This document shows, piece by piece, positions 9,761-19,805 of a stretch of 64,000 bases of DNA. Both the position numbers and the translations under genes were made by a program. The DNA lies in NCBI GenBank assembly GCA_947453445.1, contig CANGGP010000005.1, positions 1 through 64,000 of the forward strand, written 5' to 3'. Each line of letters opens with the position of its first letter. The stretch's first letter is position 1. The stretch comes from Sphingobacteriaceae bacterium (GTDB taxonomy: Bacteria > Bacteroidota > Bacteroidia > B-17B0 > Aurantibacillaceae). A model generated the notes under the pieces. That model was given only the letters and a program-made list of their open reading frames with translations. It had not been told where the DNA came from and searched no databases.

Positions 9761-12226
9761 ATGCTGTTTAATTTCCGACTTGCATTCTGTTGCTTAATGT
9801 GTTTGCCTTTTTTGGCGAAATCGCAATATGTCATCAAGGGCAAAGTGTTTTCTGCCGACAGCAAAGAAGCGCTTCCTTTTGTGTCGATTTTGTTAAAAGG
9901 AACCAATGTGGGCACCCAAACCGACTTTGACGGCAATTTTATCCTTAAAACGAATAAACTTAGCGACTCTATTGTGGCCGTTTATGTGGGCTATAAAAAA
10001 TTAAGCCGCCCCATTCAAAAAAATGCCACCCAACAAACAATCAATTTTCCTATGATTGTTGAAGGTGTTTCCTTGGAAGAGGTGGAAGTTAAATCAGGTG
10101 AAAATCCGGCCCACCGCATCATTCGTAATTGTGTGGCCAAGAAGGATAAAAACAACCGCAGTAATTACGATGCTTACGAATACGAAACATACAATAAACT
10201 TGAATTCGACCTAAACCGCATTCCAAAAGAAATGCGAAACAAAAAAATTCTAAAACCCATTAGTTTTGTTTTTGATAATGTCGACAGCACTTACAGCGGC
10301 GAAAAACCTTCCTTGCCATTTTTTATCATCGAGAGTTTATCACAGTTTTATTATAAAAGCAATCCAAAACGTAAAAAAGAAATTGTGGTGGCCAGTAAAA
10401 TTACCGGCTTAGAAAATGCAAGCGTGTCGCAGGTTTTGGGCGACATGTACCAAAACATCAATGTTTACGACAATAACATTATCATCTTCAGCAAACAAAT
10501 CCCAAGTCCAATTTCAAACAATGCTTTGTTTTATTATAAGTTTTATTTGCAAGACAGCACTTTTGAAGGCAATCAGTATATCTACCATCTAACCTTTAAG
10601 CCACGCAGGGTTCAAGAACTGAGTTTTACAGGTAACATCTGGATTGCCGATACAAGTTGGGGTGTGAAGCGTTTAGAAATGACCTTGCCCAAAGAGGCCA
10701 ACTTAAACTTTATCAATGCTGCCAATGTAGTGCAGGAATACAATTACGTTGATCATACATGGATGCTGCAAAAAGACCGCTTGGTGATTGATTTTGCGCC
10801 AACCAAAAAGGCCATCGGATTTTATGGTCGAAAAACAACGTCCTACAAGAAAATAAAAATCAACCAACCGAAGGAGGACAAGTTTTACGAATTTTCGGAT
10901 AAGATTATCGTCAGCGAAGATGCCTTAAAAAAATCGGATGATTATTGGAATGAAAACCGTCACGATAGCCTAACGGTGCGTGAAAAGAAAGTGTTTAAAA
11001 TGATTGACACCATTCAATCTTTGCCCATTTACAAATCATGGGTAGATATTTTATATGTGTTGATTGAAGGCTATAAAGAAGTGAATAATTTCGAAATCGG
11101 ACCCTATTCAAACTTGGTCTCGTATAATAAGGTAGAAGGCATGCGCTTGCGATTTGGCGGCCGAACTAGCGGCAAGTTCAGTCATTGGTATGAATTAAAC
11201 GGTTATGTAGCGTACGGTTTAATGGACGAAAAATGGAAGTATGCATTGGGCTTCAAAAGCTTTTTGTCGAAGAAACCAAGTCGACAAATTATTGGCATGA
11301 ATTACCGCAGTGATTATGAAATTTTAGGCCAAAGCACCAATGGTTTTTCGCAAGACAATGTGTTGGCCTCTTTTTTCAGAAGTCGCGCCCTAACCAATTT
11401 AACGCGTGTTGATTATACACAAGCCTATTATGAGCGTGAATGGTTTCAAGGATTAATTTCCAGATTTACCTTGGTGGGCAGGCAGTTTACACCGCTGGGC
11501 ACTAACCGTTACCAGTATACCGACAAAAACGGGAACATTGCTGATCGCGAAAGCATCAATAACACCGAGGCAAGGTTGAATTTACGTTTTGCCTGGAAAG
11601 AAAAATACATCGGCGAAGGTTTTGAACGTGTTGCGATCGAGAGCCGATATCCAATTGTTCAACTCAATTATTCTAAATCATTGCAAAATGCATTTAAAGG
11701 CGAATACGATTATCAAAAATTGGTATTGAACCTGAGTGGTCGTTTAAGAATCACGCCCATTTTAGGATATACCGATATTATTTTAACAGGCGGAAAAATA
11801 TGGGGCCAAGTGGCTTATCCAATCATGGAATTGCACGGTGGTAACGAAACATACTTATACGATTACATGGCTTTTAACATGATGAAATATTATGAATTTG
11901 CCAGCGACCAGTTTGCCAGCGCCGCACTGTACCATCATTTTGAAGGTTTGTTTTTGAATAAAGTGCCTTTGTTAAGAAAATTAAAATGGCGCGAAGTAGC
12001 CACCATTAAAACTGTTTGGGGCTCAGTAAATGAAAGAAACCGAAATACCTTGTTATTTCCTTCTACCCTGCATGCACTGGATAAAGGACCATACGCCGAA
12101 GCCAGCTTGGGTGTAGAAAATATTTTTAAGGTGTTTAGAATTGACGCTTTTTGGCGATTGAATTATCAATTACCGCGCGCAATTGATAACTTTGGACTAA
12201 AGTTTGGCATTCAACTTAGCTTATAA
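9761..12226 (+). CDS. DUF5686/carboxypeptidase-like regulatory domain outer-membrane protein
   Basis: Signal peptide, [40 protein letters not shown], then DUF5686-like C-terminal beta-barrel ...[12 protein letters not shown]. Confidence 0.82.
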   Translation: MLFNFRLAFCCLMCLPFLAKSQYVIKGKVFSADSKEALPFVSILLKGTNVGTQTDFDGNFILKTNKLSDSIVAVYVGYKKLSRPIQKNATQQTINFPMIVEGVSLEEVEVKSGENPAHRIIRNCVAKKDKNNRSNYDAYEYETYNKLEFDLNRIPKEMRNKKILKPISFVFDNVDSTYSGEKPSLPFFIIESLSQFYYKSNPKRKKEIVVASKITGLENASVSQVLGDMYQNINVYDNNIIIFSKQIPSPISNNALFYYKFYLQDSTFEGNQYIYHLTFKPRRVQELSFTGNIWIADTSWGVKRLEMTLPKEANLNFINAANVVQEYNYVDHTWMLQKDRLVIDFAPTKKAIGFYGRKTTSYKKIKINQPKEDKFYEFSDKIIVSEDALKKSDDYWNENRHDSLTVREKKVFKMIDTIQSLPIYKSWVDILYVLIEGYKEVNNFEIGPYSNLVSYNKVEGMRLRFGGRTSGKFSHWYELNGYVAYGLMDEKWKYALGFKSFLSKKPSRQIIGMNYRSDYEILGQSTNGFSQDNVLASFFRSRALTNLTRVDYTQAYYEREWFQGLISRFTLVGRQFTPLGTNRYQYTDKNGNIADRESINNTEARLNLRFAWKEKYIGEGFERVAIESRYPIVQLNYSKSLQNAFKGEYDYQKLVLNLSGRLRITPILGYTDIILTGGKIWGQVAYPIMELHGGNETYLYDYMAFNMMKYYEFASDQFASAALYHHFEGLFLNKVPLLRKLKWREVATIKTVWGSVNERNRNTLLFPSTLHALDKGPYAEASLGVENIFKVFRIDAFWRLNYQLPRAIDNFGLKFGIQLSL

Positions 12227-12230
12227 TAGT

Positions 12231-12956
12231 ATGATTTTAAGAAGCGAAAATTTAGTTAAGAAATATAAATCACGTACCGTTGCCAACAATGTGTCGGTTG
12301 AAGTGAAGCAAGGTGAAATTGTTGGTTTATTGGGGCCAAACGGAGCCGGTAAAACCACGTCATTTTACATGATTGTGGGCATGGTAAAACCCAATAGCGG
12401 AAAAATATTTTTAGATGATGTTGACATCACCAAAGAACCCATGTACCGCCGCGCACAGCTGGGCATCGGTTATTTGCCGCAAGAAGCATCTGTTTTTAGG
12501 AAACTGAGCATTGAAGATAATTTGTTTGCCATTTTAGAAATGACCAAGCTCAGCAAAAAAGAACAACAACATAAGGTTGAAACTTTGTTGGATGAATTTG
12601 GTTTGCAACATGTACGCAAAAACTTGGGTGATCAATTAAGTGGTGGCGAACGCCGACGTACCGAAATTGCAAGGGCTTTGGCCACTGATCCAAAATTTAT
12701 ACTTTTGGATGAACCCTTTGCGGGTGTTGACCCCATTGCGGTTGAAGACATTCAAACGGTGGTACGAAAATTAAAAGACAAAAATATTGGCATTCTAATA
12801 ACCGACCACAATGTGCACGAAACTTTGAGTATTACCGATAGGGCTTATTTATTGTATTCGGGAAGTGTGATTAAAAGCGGTACCGCCGAAGATTTGGCCA
12901 ACGATGAACAAGTGCGCAAAGTATACTTGGGCGCCAATTTTGAGTTAAGGAAATAA
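12231..12956 (+). CDS. lptB: LPS export ABC transporter ATP-binding protein
   Basis: [63 protein letters not shown]...[18 protein letters not shown] at 12231 preferred over ORF start 12204. Confidence 0.93.
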   Translation: MILRSENLVKKYKSRTVANNVSVEVKQGEIVGLLGPNGAGKTTSFYMIVGMVKPNSGKIFLDDVDITKEPMYRRAQLGIGYLPQEASVFRKLSIEDNLFAILEMTKLSKKEQQHKVETLLDEFGLQHVRKNLGDQLSGGERRRTEIARALATDPKFILLDEPFAGVDPIAVEDIQTVVRKLKDKNIGILITDHNVHETLSITDRAYLLYSGSVIKSGTAEDLANDEQVRKVYLGANFELRK

Positions 12957-12984
12957 ATCCTTTCAAATATTTTATTCGAAGCAC

Positions 12985-13578
12985 ATGACCATTGTATTCG
13001 CCTCTTCCAATGCCCATAAAATAAAAGAAATAAATGCGATTGTTCCCAAAGGCATCACTGTTTTGGGCTTGGCAGATATCGGTATCACTGCTGAGATTCC
13101 TGAAACAAGCAATACCATCAAAGAAAATTCGATGTTAAAAGCCCGCTTTGTATTTGATTATTTAAAGCAACAACAAAAAACAATGCCGGTGTTTGCAGAT
13201 GATAGCGGATTAGAAGTGGATGCCTTGAATGGCGAACCGGGTGTATTCAGCGCGCGTTATGCAGGTACACCAAAAAATGACGCTAACAACAATCAAAAAT
13301 TATTGCAAGCATTAAAAAATGTGAGCAAACGCAATGCTCGTTTTGTAACGGTAATCACTTTGTTGATGGACAAAAAGGAACAAGTGTTTGAAGGTGAGGT
13401 AAAAGGCACCATTGCTTACGAAGCCAGAGGCACAAATGGTTTTGGTTACGACCCCTTGTTTATTCCCCAAAGTTATCGCAGTACTTTCGCACAATTAAGT
13501 GCCGAAACCAAAAACAGCATCAGTCACAGAGCCTTGGCGATGCAACAATTGTTGGCTTTTTTAAAAACAATTGATTAA
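12985..13578 (+). CDS. rdgB: Non-canonical purine NTP pyrophosphatase (RdgB/HAM1)
   Basis: IVFASSNAHKIKEINAI...FADDSGLEVDALNGEPGVFSARYAG...NGFGYDPLFIP...SHRALA. Confidence 0.93.
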   Translation: MTIVFASSNAHKIKEINAIVPKGITVLGLADIGITAEIPETSNTIKENSMLKARFVFDYLKQQQKTMPVFADDSGLEVDALNGEPGVFSARYAGTPKNDANNNQKLLQALKNVSKRNARFVTVITLLMDKKEQVFEGEVKGTIAYEARGTNGFGYDPLFIPQSYRSTFAQLSAETKNSISHRALAMQQLLAFLKTID

Positions 13579-13603
13579 TAAAGGTTGAAGTGAAATAATA
13601 ACA

Positions 13604-14533
13604 TTAAATTTCCCAATCCTTCCAATCCATTTCTTCACCGTTTAACATGCCAAAATAAGATTGGTATCTTTCTTCACTGATTGCTCCATTCTCAACAGCT
13701 TGAATCACCGCGCATTTTGGTTCGTTAATGTGCAAACAGTTATTGAATTTGCATTTCGACATAAACTGTCTGATTTCAGGAAAGTAATGACCCAATTCTT
13801 CTTTTTTCATTTCTACCAATCCCAATTCTTTAATACCGGGTGTATCGATGATATAACCGCCGAAATCCAAACTAAATAGTTCGGCAAAAGTGGTGGTGTG
13901 CATACCCTTTAAATGCGCCGACGAAATTTTACCGGTTTTTAAATTAAAGCCCGGCTGCAAGGTATTAATGAAACTCGATTTGCCTACTCCCGAATGCCCT
14001 GTAATGAGCGTGGTTTTATCTTTAAAAATAGCTTCTAGTTCACGAATGCCAATGTTTTCAGTGGCACTCACTTCATAACAAGAATAGCCAATGTTAGAAT
14101 AAATTTGAATGATGTTTTGTTGAATGATGCGACTTTCTTCATCCAATAAATCACACTTGTTAAATATAATTTTTGCAGGAATATGGTATGCTTCTGCAGT
14201 GACCAAAAATCGATCAATAAATCCCAAACTGGTTCTAGGCGCCACCAAGGTTGCAATAATCACGGCTTGGTCTAAATTACTGGCCAGTATTTGAGATTGT
14301 TTGCTCAAATTAATCGATTTGCGGATGATGTAGTTTTTTCTGGCTTCAATTTTAATGATGCTGTATTCATTGTTTTTATCCATTTCAATCTCCACAATAT
14401 CGCCAACAGCAATAGGGTTGGTCGTTTTTCTTCCTTCCAAACGAATTTTACCTTTTAACAAACAGTCAATAATTTGTTCGCCCGATTTAACAAGGTATTT
14501 ACTGCCGGTTGATTTAATTACAAGTCCCTTCAT
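13604..14533 (-). CDS. rsgA: Ribosome small subunit-dependent GTPase A
   Basis: Circularly permuted GTPase: NKCDLL...TLITGHSGVGKSSFINTL...IIDTPGIKELG...C-x-C-x-H Zn site FNNCLHINEPKCAV. Confidence 0.93.
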   Translation of the reverse strand: MKGLVIKSTGSKYLVKSGEQIIDCLLKGKIRLEGRKTTNPIAVGDIVEIEMDKNNEYSIIKIEARKNYIIRKSINLSKQSQILASNLDQAVIIATLVAPRTSLGFIDRFLVTAEAYHIPAKIIFNKCDLLDEESRIIQQNIIQIYSNIGYSCYEVSATENIGIRELEAIFKDKTTLITGHSGVGKSSFINTLQPGFNLKTGKISSAHLKGMHTTTFAELFSLDFGGYIIDTPGIKELGLVEMKKEELGHYFPEIRQFMSKCKFNNCLHINEPKCAVIQAVENGAISEERYQSYFGMLNGEEMDWKDWEI

Positions 14534-14698
14534 GGTTTTTCAGACTACGAATATATGGCTTTTACAAGTTGATAACATTTCAAGTGTTTCTTGCCATTAA
14601 AATAGTAAATTAGGCGCGTTTTATGATCAATATTGGAGGGTCTCATTTTGGTCAAAATTAACAAGACCTAGTACAAACAAAAATGAAAGAATAACAAT

Positions 14699-15877
14699 AT
14701 GAAAGAAGTATACATCGTTTCAGCAGTGCGCACGCCAATGGGATCATTTGGCGGAACTTTAGCAGGCGTTTCGGCCACACAATTAGGCGCAGTAGCCATT
14801 AAAGGCGCATTAGAGAGAATTAAACTCGACGGAAATTTAGTGAATGAAGTGTTTATGGGCTCGGTACTCCAGGCCAATTTAGGACAGGCCCCGGCCCGTC
14901 AGGCGGCTAAGTTTGCAGGTTTACCTGACCACGTGAATGCCACCACCATCAATAAAGTTTGCGCCAGCGGCTTAAAAGCCATTTCGCTCGGTGCGCAAAG
15001 CATTATGTTAGGCGATAATGATATTGTTGTAGCAGGCGGCATGGAAAACATGAGCCAAGTGCCTTTTTATTTGGAAAGCAATCGTTGGGGTGCTAAATAT
15101 GGTAACGGAATCACTATTGATGGTTTGGCCAAGGATGGTTTGGTTGATGTTTATAGCAATCAACCAATGGGAACTTGTGCAGAAATTTGTGCTAAAGATT
15201 TACACTTTACGCGCGAAGACCAAGATAATTATGCCATGTCGTCGTACAAAAAATCGGCAGATGCATGGGCGCAAGGTAAATTTACCAATGAAATAGTACC
15301 GGTGATGGTGAAAACCAAAAAAGGTGATGTTGAATTTAAAGAAGATGAAGAATACAAGAATGTAAACTTTGATAAAATTCCAACTTTAAAAGCTGTGTTT
15401 GCAAAGGATGGCACTATTACCGCTGCAAATGCAAGCACCATGAACGATGGCGCAGCAGCCTTGGTTTTGATGAGCAAAGAAAAAGCCGATGAATTGGGCA
15501 TTAAACCTTTGGCCATTATTAGAGGTTATGGCGATGCCGAACAAGCCCCTGAATGGTTTACTACAAGCCCAAGCCTGGCGGTACCAAAAGCCGTTAAAAA
15601 AGCGGGAATCAACATTAACGATGTGGATTATTTCGAATTACATGAGGCCTTCAGTGTTGTTGCATTAGCGAATATGAAACTTATGAAATTAGATCCGAAT
15701 AAGGTAAATGTAAATGGCGGCGCAGTTTCATTGGGCCACCCTTTGGGTGCCAGTGGCGCAAGAATCATTGTTACTTTAATAAACGTTTTAAAACAAAACA
15801 ATGCTAAATATGGCGCAGCCGGTGCATGCAACGGTGGCGGTGGTGCCAGTGCTTTAGTAATTGAAAATATAAATTAA
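14699..15877 (+). CDS. Acetyl-CoA C-acetyltransferase (thiolase)
   Basis: VYIVSAVRTPMGSFGGTL...NKVCASGLKAI...NVNGGAVSLGHPLGASGARI...GAAGACNGGGGASALVIE. Confidence 0.93.
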   Translation: MKEVYIVSAVRTPMGSFGGTLAGVSATQLGAVAIKGALERIKLDGNLVNEVFMGSVLQANLGQAPARQAAKFAGLPDHVNATTINKVCASGLKAISLGAQSIMLGDNDIVVAGGMENMSQVPFYLESNRWGAKYGNGITIDGLAKDGLVDVYSNQPMGTCAEICAKDLHFTREDQDNYAMSSYKKSADAWAQGKFTNEIVPVMVKTKKGDVEFKEDEEYKNVNFDKIPTLKAVFAKDGTITAANASTMNDGAAALVLMSKEKADELGIKPLAIIRGYGDAEQAPEWFTTSPSLAVPKAVKKAGININDVDYFELHEAFSVVALANMKLMKLDPNKVNVNGGAVSLGHPLGASGARIIVTLINVLKQNNAKYGAAGACNGGGGASALVIENIN

Positions 15878-15888
15878 AATTAAATTAA

Positions 15889-15920
15889 AAAACGCTGGTC
15901 AAACTTGATTAGCGTTTTTT
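15889..15920 (+). terminator. Rho-independent terminator-like hairpin after thiolase gene
   Basis: aaaacgctggtcaaacttgattagcgtttttt. Confidence 0.65.
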
Positions 15921-15986
15921 ATTTAATTTGGCTCGTTATTGTTGAGCAAACAAAACATAACACATTAATCAAATAAAATCTTTATT

Positions 15987-17069
15987 ATGAAATTAACTGC
16001 ATTAACCAATAAACACATTGCCTTAGGGGCTAAAATGGTACCTTTTGCAGGCTATAACATGCCTGTTTCTTACACCGGTTTAAACGAAGAACACCATGTG
16101 GTGAGAAACAGCGTTGGTGTATTCGACGTTAGTCATATGGGCGAATTTATTTTAAAAGGCCCAAATGCCCTCGCATTAATTCAATCTGTAACCAGTAATG
16201 ATGCTTCGGTATTAAGTGCCGGAAAAGCACAGTATTCATGCTTACCGAACGAAACAGGCGGCATTGTTGATGATTTAATTGTGTATTGTGTTGATGAACA
16301 AACATACATGTTGGTTGTAAATGCCAGCAACATTGAAAAAGATTGGAACTGGATTTCTAAACACAACAACCAAGGTGTTGACATGAAAAACATTTCTGAT
16401 GATACTTCATTGTTGGCAGTGCAAGGACCAAAAGCAATTTTGGCTTTGCAAAAACTAACGGATGTGAAATTGGCCGATATTCCTTATTACAATTTTGTAA
16501 AAGGAACTTTTAATGGCGTAAAAGATGTGGTGATTAGCAATACGGGCTATACAGGAGCCGGTGGTTTTGAAATTTATTTTGAAAACCAATATGCCGATAA
16601 AATGTGGGATGCTATTTTTGAAGCAGGAAAAGAATTCGACATCAAGCCAATTGGCTTAGGTGCCCGCGATACTTTGCGTTTGGAAATGGGCTTCTGTTTA
16701 TATGGCAACGATATTGATGATACAACGTCTCCGATTGAAGCCGGTTTAGGCTGGATTACAAAATTCACCAAAGATTTCACCAACAGAACAAGCATTGAAG
16801 GGCACAAAACCAATGGTGTAAGCAAAAAATTGGTAGGTTTCGAAATGATCGACCGTGGAATTCCCCGTCACGACTATCAAATAGTGAATGCCGAAGGCCA
16901 AGTCATCGGAAAAGTAACTTCAGGCACGCAATCACCAAGTCTCAACAAAGCCATCGGAATGGGTTATGTAAACACAGCTTATGCAAAAGCCGATACTGAA
17001 ATTTTCATTTCAATACGCGACAAGGCCATTAAAGCCAAAGTTTGCAAGATTCCTTTCCTAAAAAAATAA
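15987..17069 (+). CDS. gcvT: Glycine cleavage system aminomethyltransferase
   Basis: [35 protein letters not shown]...[14 protein letters not shown]...[18 protein letters not shown]. Confidence 0.93.
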   Translation: MKLTALTNKHIALGAKMVPFAGYNMPVSYTGLNEEHHVVRNSVGVFDVSHMGEFILKGPNALALIQSVTSNDASVLSAGKAQYSCLPNETGGIVDDLIVYCVDEQTYMLVVNASNIEKDWNWISKHNNQGVDMKNISDDTSLLAVQGPKAILALQKLTDVKLADIPYYNFVKGTFNGVKDVVISNTGYTGAGGFEIYFENQYADKMWDAIFEAGKEFDIKPIGLGARDTLRLEMGFCLYGNDIDDTTSPIEAGLGWITKFTKDFTNRTSIEGHKTNGVSKKLVGFEMIDRGIPRHDYQIVNAEGQVIGKVTSGTQSPSLNKAIGMGYVNTAYAKADTEIFISIRDKAIKAKVCKIPFLKK

Positions 17070-17162
17070 TCATCCAAAATTAAATAATAGCTCATTGTGT
17101 TAATCTTATCGACAATAAGTATTATTTAATCTACAGATTATTTTTGCAACACCAAAAACATC

Positions 17163-17170
17163 TATATTTG
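17163..17170 (+). promoter_or_regulatory. Bacteroidota-type -7 box (TAtaTTTG)
   Basis: TATATTTG 14 nt upstream of the 17184 ATG; TTG at 17144-17146 (16-nt spacer, slightly short). Confidence 0.4.
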
Positions 17171-17183
17171 AGCGATATTTCAG

Positions 17184-18092
17184 ATGAACAAAGGCATCCA
17201 AATAATGCTCTTAATGCTTATTGCTTTTAAGTTAAATTCTCAAAACTGGGAATTGTACGGAAAAGACACCATCAATAAAATTGATGCCAACGGTAAAAAG
17301 CAGGATAAGTGGGTATTAATGGGTAAACATAAGCCAGGTGCCTGTTACCAATTAGAGCAAAAAGTAGAAGAAGGAAAATACGTGGACAACCGCAAAACAG
17401 GGGTTTGGATAGAGTATTATTGCAACAGCAACGTAAAAAATAAGATTACTTTCATCAATGGCCGTCCTGATGGTTATGCCCAAATGTACCACGAGAATGG
17501 AAAAATAAGCGAAGAAGGCATTTGGAAAAACAACCGTTGGGTTGGTAAATACAAATTGTACTACGAGAACGGTCTAGTACAACATGAATTTGTGTTTAAT
17601 AATTCCGGCAAACGCGATGGCCCTCAAAAATACTATTATGAAAACGGGCAAGTAGCCATTGAAGGAACATTTGCTAACGGTAAGGAGAGTGGCTTAATTA
17701 AGGAGTATTACGAAACCGGCGATGTAAAAGCGATGAAGAATTACAATGATGGTGAAGTTGATGTTGCTTCCATTAAAGAATTTGAACCAAAAAAACCAAT
17801 CAAGCCTAAATCATTAGTGCCTGCCGATAATGCGCCAGTTATTAAGGTTAGAGATGATGAACGTCCAAATGAAGCCATCGCAAAAAAAATATCCTATGGT
17901 AAAGGACCAATGGTGTTAAACGGTCAACACACACTTTACAATAAAAACAAACAAATAACCAAAGACGGCTTTTTTATTGAAAACCGTTTTATTGATGGTA
18001 AAGTTTATTTCTACGATGAAAACGGTTTATTACAAAGGATAGCTGTATACAAGAACGGCATTTATGTAGGCGACACCCAGGGTGAGAATTAA
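17184..18092 (+). CDS. MORN/YwqK-variant repeat secreted protein
   Basis: Repeated YxNGxxxxEGxxxNGxxxGxxKxYYENG units after signal peptide. Confidence 0.8.
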   Translation: MNKGIQIMLLMLIAFKLNSQNWELYGKDTINKIDANGKKQDKWVLMGKHKPGACYQLEQKVEEGKYVDNRKTGVWIEYYCNSNVKNKITFINGRPDGYAQMYHENGKISEEGIWKNNRWVGKYKLYYENGLVQHEFVFNNSGKRDGPQKYYYENGQVAIEGTFANGKESGLIKEYYETGDVKAMKNYNDGEVDVASIKEFEPKKPIKPKSLVPADNAPVIKVRDDERPNEAIAKKISYGKGPMVLNGQHTLYNKNKQITKDGFFIENRFIDGKVYFYDENGLLQRIAVYKNGIYVGDTQGEN

Positions 18093-18146
18093 TTCTTCAA
18101 GGCCAAGTAAACATTAGATTTAGTTTTTCAATTAAAAAAAATACCT

Positions 18147-18154
18147 TATTTTTG
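18147..18154 (+). promoter_or_regulatory. -7 box (TAttTTTG) for tRNA-Ala
   Basis: TATTTTTG 13 nt upstream of tRNA start; no clear -33 TTG. Confidence 0.4.
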
Positions 18155-18166
18155 TCGTCCTATTTG

Positions 18167-18242
18167 GGGGATTAGCTCATTTGGCTAGAGCGCTTCGCTG
18201 GCAGTGAAGAGGTGATCGGTTCGAATCCGATATTCTCCACCA
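18167..18242 (+). tRNA. tRNA-Ala (anticodon GGC), CCA encoded
   Basis: Cloverleaf: acceptor GGGGATT/ATTCTCC with G3:U70, anticodon arm CTTCG-CTGGCAG-TGAAG, T-arm ATCGG-TTCGAAT-CCGAT, genomic ACCA. Confidence 0.95.
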
Positions 18243-18328
18243 CTAAAGCAGAAAAAGCCCTTTCGGTAACCCCGGGAGGGCTTTTTCGCTTTAGTGGTGT
18301 GCTGAAGTGAAATGAACGATGTGAATTT
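18242..18328 (+). repeat. Copy 1 of ~87-bp direct repeat containing a terminator-like hairpin
   Basis: actaaagcagaaaaagccctttcggtaaccccgggagggctttttcgctttagtggtgtgctgaagtgaaatgaacgatgtgaattt; near-identical to 18412-18497. Confidence 0.9.
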
Positions 18329-18411
18329 CTACTTCTGCACAATAAATAAATCTCATTCGATGATAAATGAATTGGAAAAAAGCATGATAATAAGCTTTGA
18401 TTAACCTACTA

Positions 18412-18497
18412 ACTAAAGCAGAAAAAGCCCTTTCGGTAAACCGGGAGGGCTTTTTCGCTTTAGTGGTGTGTTGAAGTGAAATGAACGATGTGAATTT
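18412..18497 (+). repeat. Copy 2 of ~87-bp direct repeat containing a terminator-like hairpin
   Basis: actaaagcagaaaaagccctttcggtaaaccgggagggctttttcgctttagtggtgtgttgaagtgaaatgaacgatgtgaattt; lies just beyond the sucB stop. Confidence 0.9.
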
Positions 18498-18500
18498 TCA

Positions 18501-19775
18501 CTAAAGTCCCAACAAAATTTCTTCAGGATTTTTTCCGCCGAATAACATACGGTTTGGATTTTCAAGCATTTCTTTAACCTTCACTAAAAACCCAACGCTT
18601 TCGCGGCCATCAATAATGCGGTGATCGTAACTCAAGGCAACATACATCATTGGTCGAATCAACACTTGCCCATTCACCGCCATTGGTCGTTCAACCACAT
18701 TGTGCATGCCTAAAATGGCGCTTTGCGGCGGATTAATGATGGGTGTACTCATCATGCTGCCAAAAACCCCGCCATTTGTGATTGTAAAGGTACCGCCTTC
18801 CATATCGGCAATGGTTAATTTACCATCACGTGCTTTAACAGCTAATTCTTTAATGCCGGCTTCAATATCGGCTAAACTCATTAATTCGGCATTACGTAAT
18901 ATAGGCACCATTAAACCTTTTGGGGCACTCACGGCAATGCCAATATCACAGTATTTATTGTAAACCAATTCTTCACCATCAATCATGCCATTCACCGCCG
19001 GAAAATGAAACAGGGCTTCGGTTACGGCCTTGGTAAAGAAACTCATAAAACCAATGTTGGTGCCATAAACTTCTTTGAACTTGTCCTTGTATTTAGCTCT
19101 TATGGCATAAATGGCACTCATGTCCACCTCATTAAAAGTGGTGAGCATGGCGGTTTCATTTTTAACAGCCACTAAACGTTTGGCCACAGTTTTACGAAGC
19201 GAGGTCATTTTGCTGCGGTCTTTTTCTCTTCCACCTTGCCAACTGTTACTTAACACTTTTGCGGCAGTTGGCAAACCGTTAGAGAGTGCAGATAACACAT
19301 CTTGTTTGGTGATGCGACCGTCTTTTCCCGAGCCTTTTAATTGTGATGCTGTGATGTTGTTTTCAGCCATTAATTTGGCTGCAGCCGGACCCGGTGTTCC
19401 ACTGGCATAACTTGTTTTTTCAGGCACTGCTTCTTTTTTTACTTCCACAGGTGCTTGCGTTGAGCTTAGCGCTTTGGCCGCAGCCGCTTCAGGTTTTGAC
19501 CCGCTGTCGGCTGCCGGTTTTTTTGCCTCCGGTTTAAAAGAGGTGTCAATTTTAACTACCACTTGACCAACCTTCACTGTATCACCTTCAGCAACCAAGG
19601 TTTCAATTTTACCCGAATCCTCAGCGTTTAAAGTTAAGGTGGCTTTGTCTGAATCAATTTCAGCCAATACCTCATCTTTTTCTACAACATCACCGGTGTT
19701 TTTAACCCAACGTGCAATGATTACTTCGGTGATGGATTCTCCGGGGCTCGGAACTTTTAATTCTATTATGGCCAT
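18501..19775 (-). CDS. sucB: Dihydrolipoyllysine-residue succinyltransferase (2-oxoglutarate dehydrogenase E2)
   Basis: Lipoyl domain [12 protein letters not shown]3-binding domain, catalytic [11 protein letters not shown]...[17 protein letters not shown]. Confidence 0.93.
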   Translation of the reverse strand: MAIIELKVPSPGESITEVIIARWVKNTGDVVEKDEVLAEIDSDKATLTLNAEDSGKIETLVAEGDTVKVGQVVVKIDTSFKPEAKKPAADSGSKPEAAAAKALSSTQAPVEVKKEAVPEKTSYASGTPGPAAAKLMAENNITASQLKGSGKDGRITKQDVLSALSNGLPTAAKVLSNSWQGGREKDRSKMTSLRKTVAKRLVAVKNETAMLTTFNEVDMSAIYAIRAKYKDKFKEVYGTNIGFMSFFTKAVTEALFHFPAVNGMIDGEELVYNKYCDIGIAVSAPKGLMVPILRNAELMSLADIEAGIKELAVKARDGKLTIADMEGGTFTITNGGVFGSMMSTPIINPPQSAILGMHNVVERPMAVNGQVLIRPMMYVALSYDHRIIDGRESVGFLVKVKEMLENPNRMLFGGKNPEEILLGL

Positions 19776-19805
19776 ATGATTGACTTTAAATTATTATTAA
19801 TCAGT

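Noticed and set aside
15880-15986. Glycine riboswitch upstream of gcvT
   Set aside because: The 110-nt gap is mostly a terminator hairpin and AT-rich sequence, with no room for or signature of a glycine aptamer
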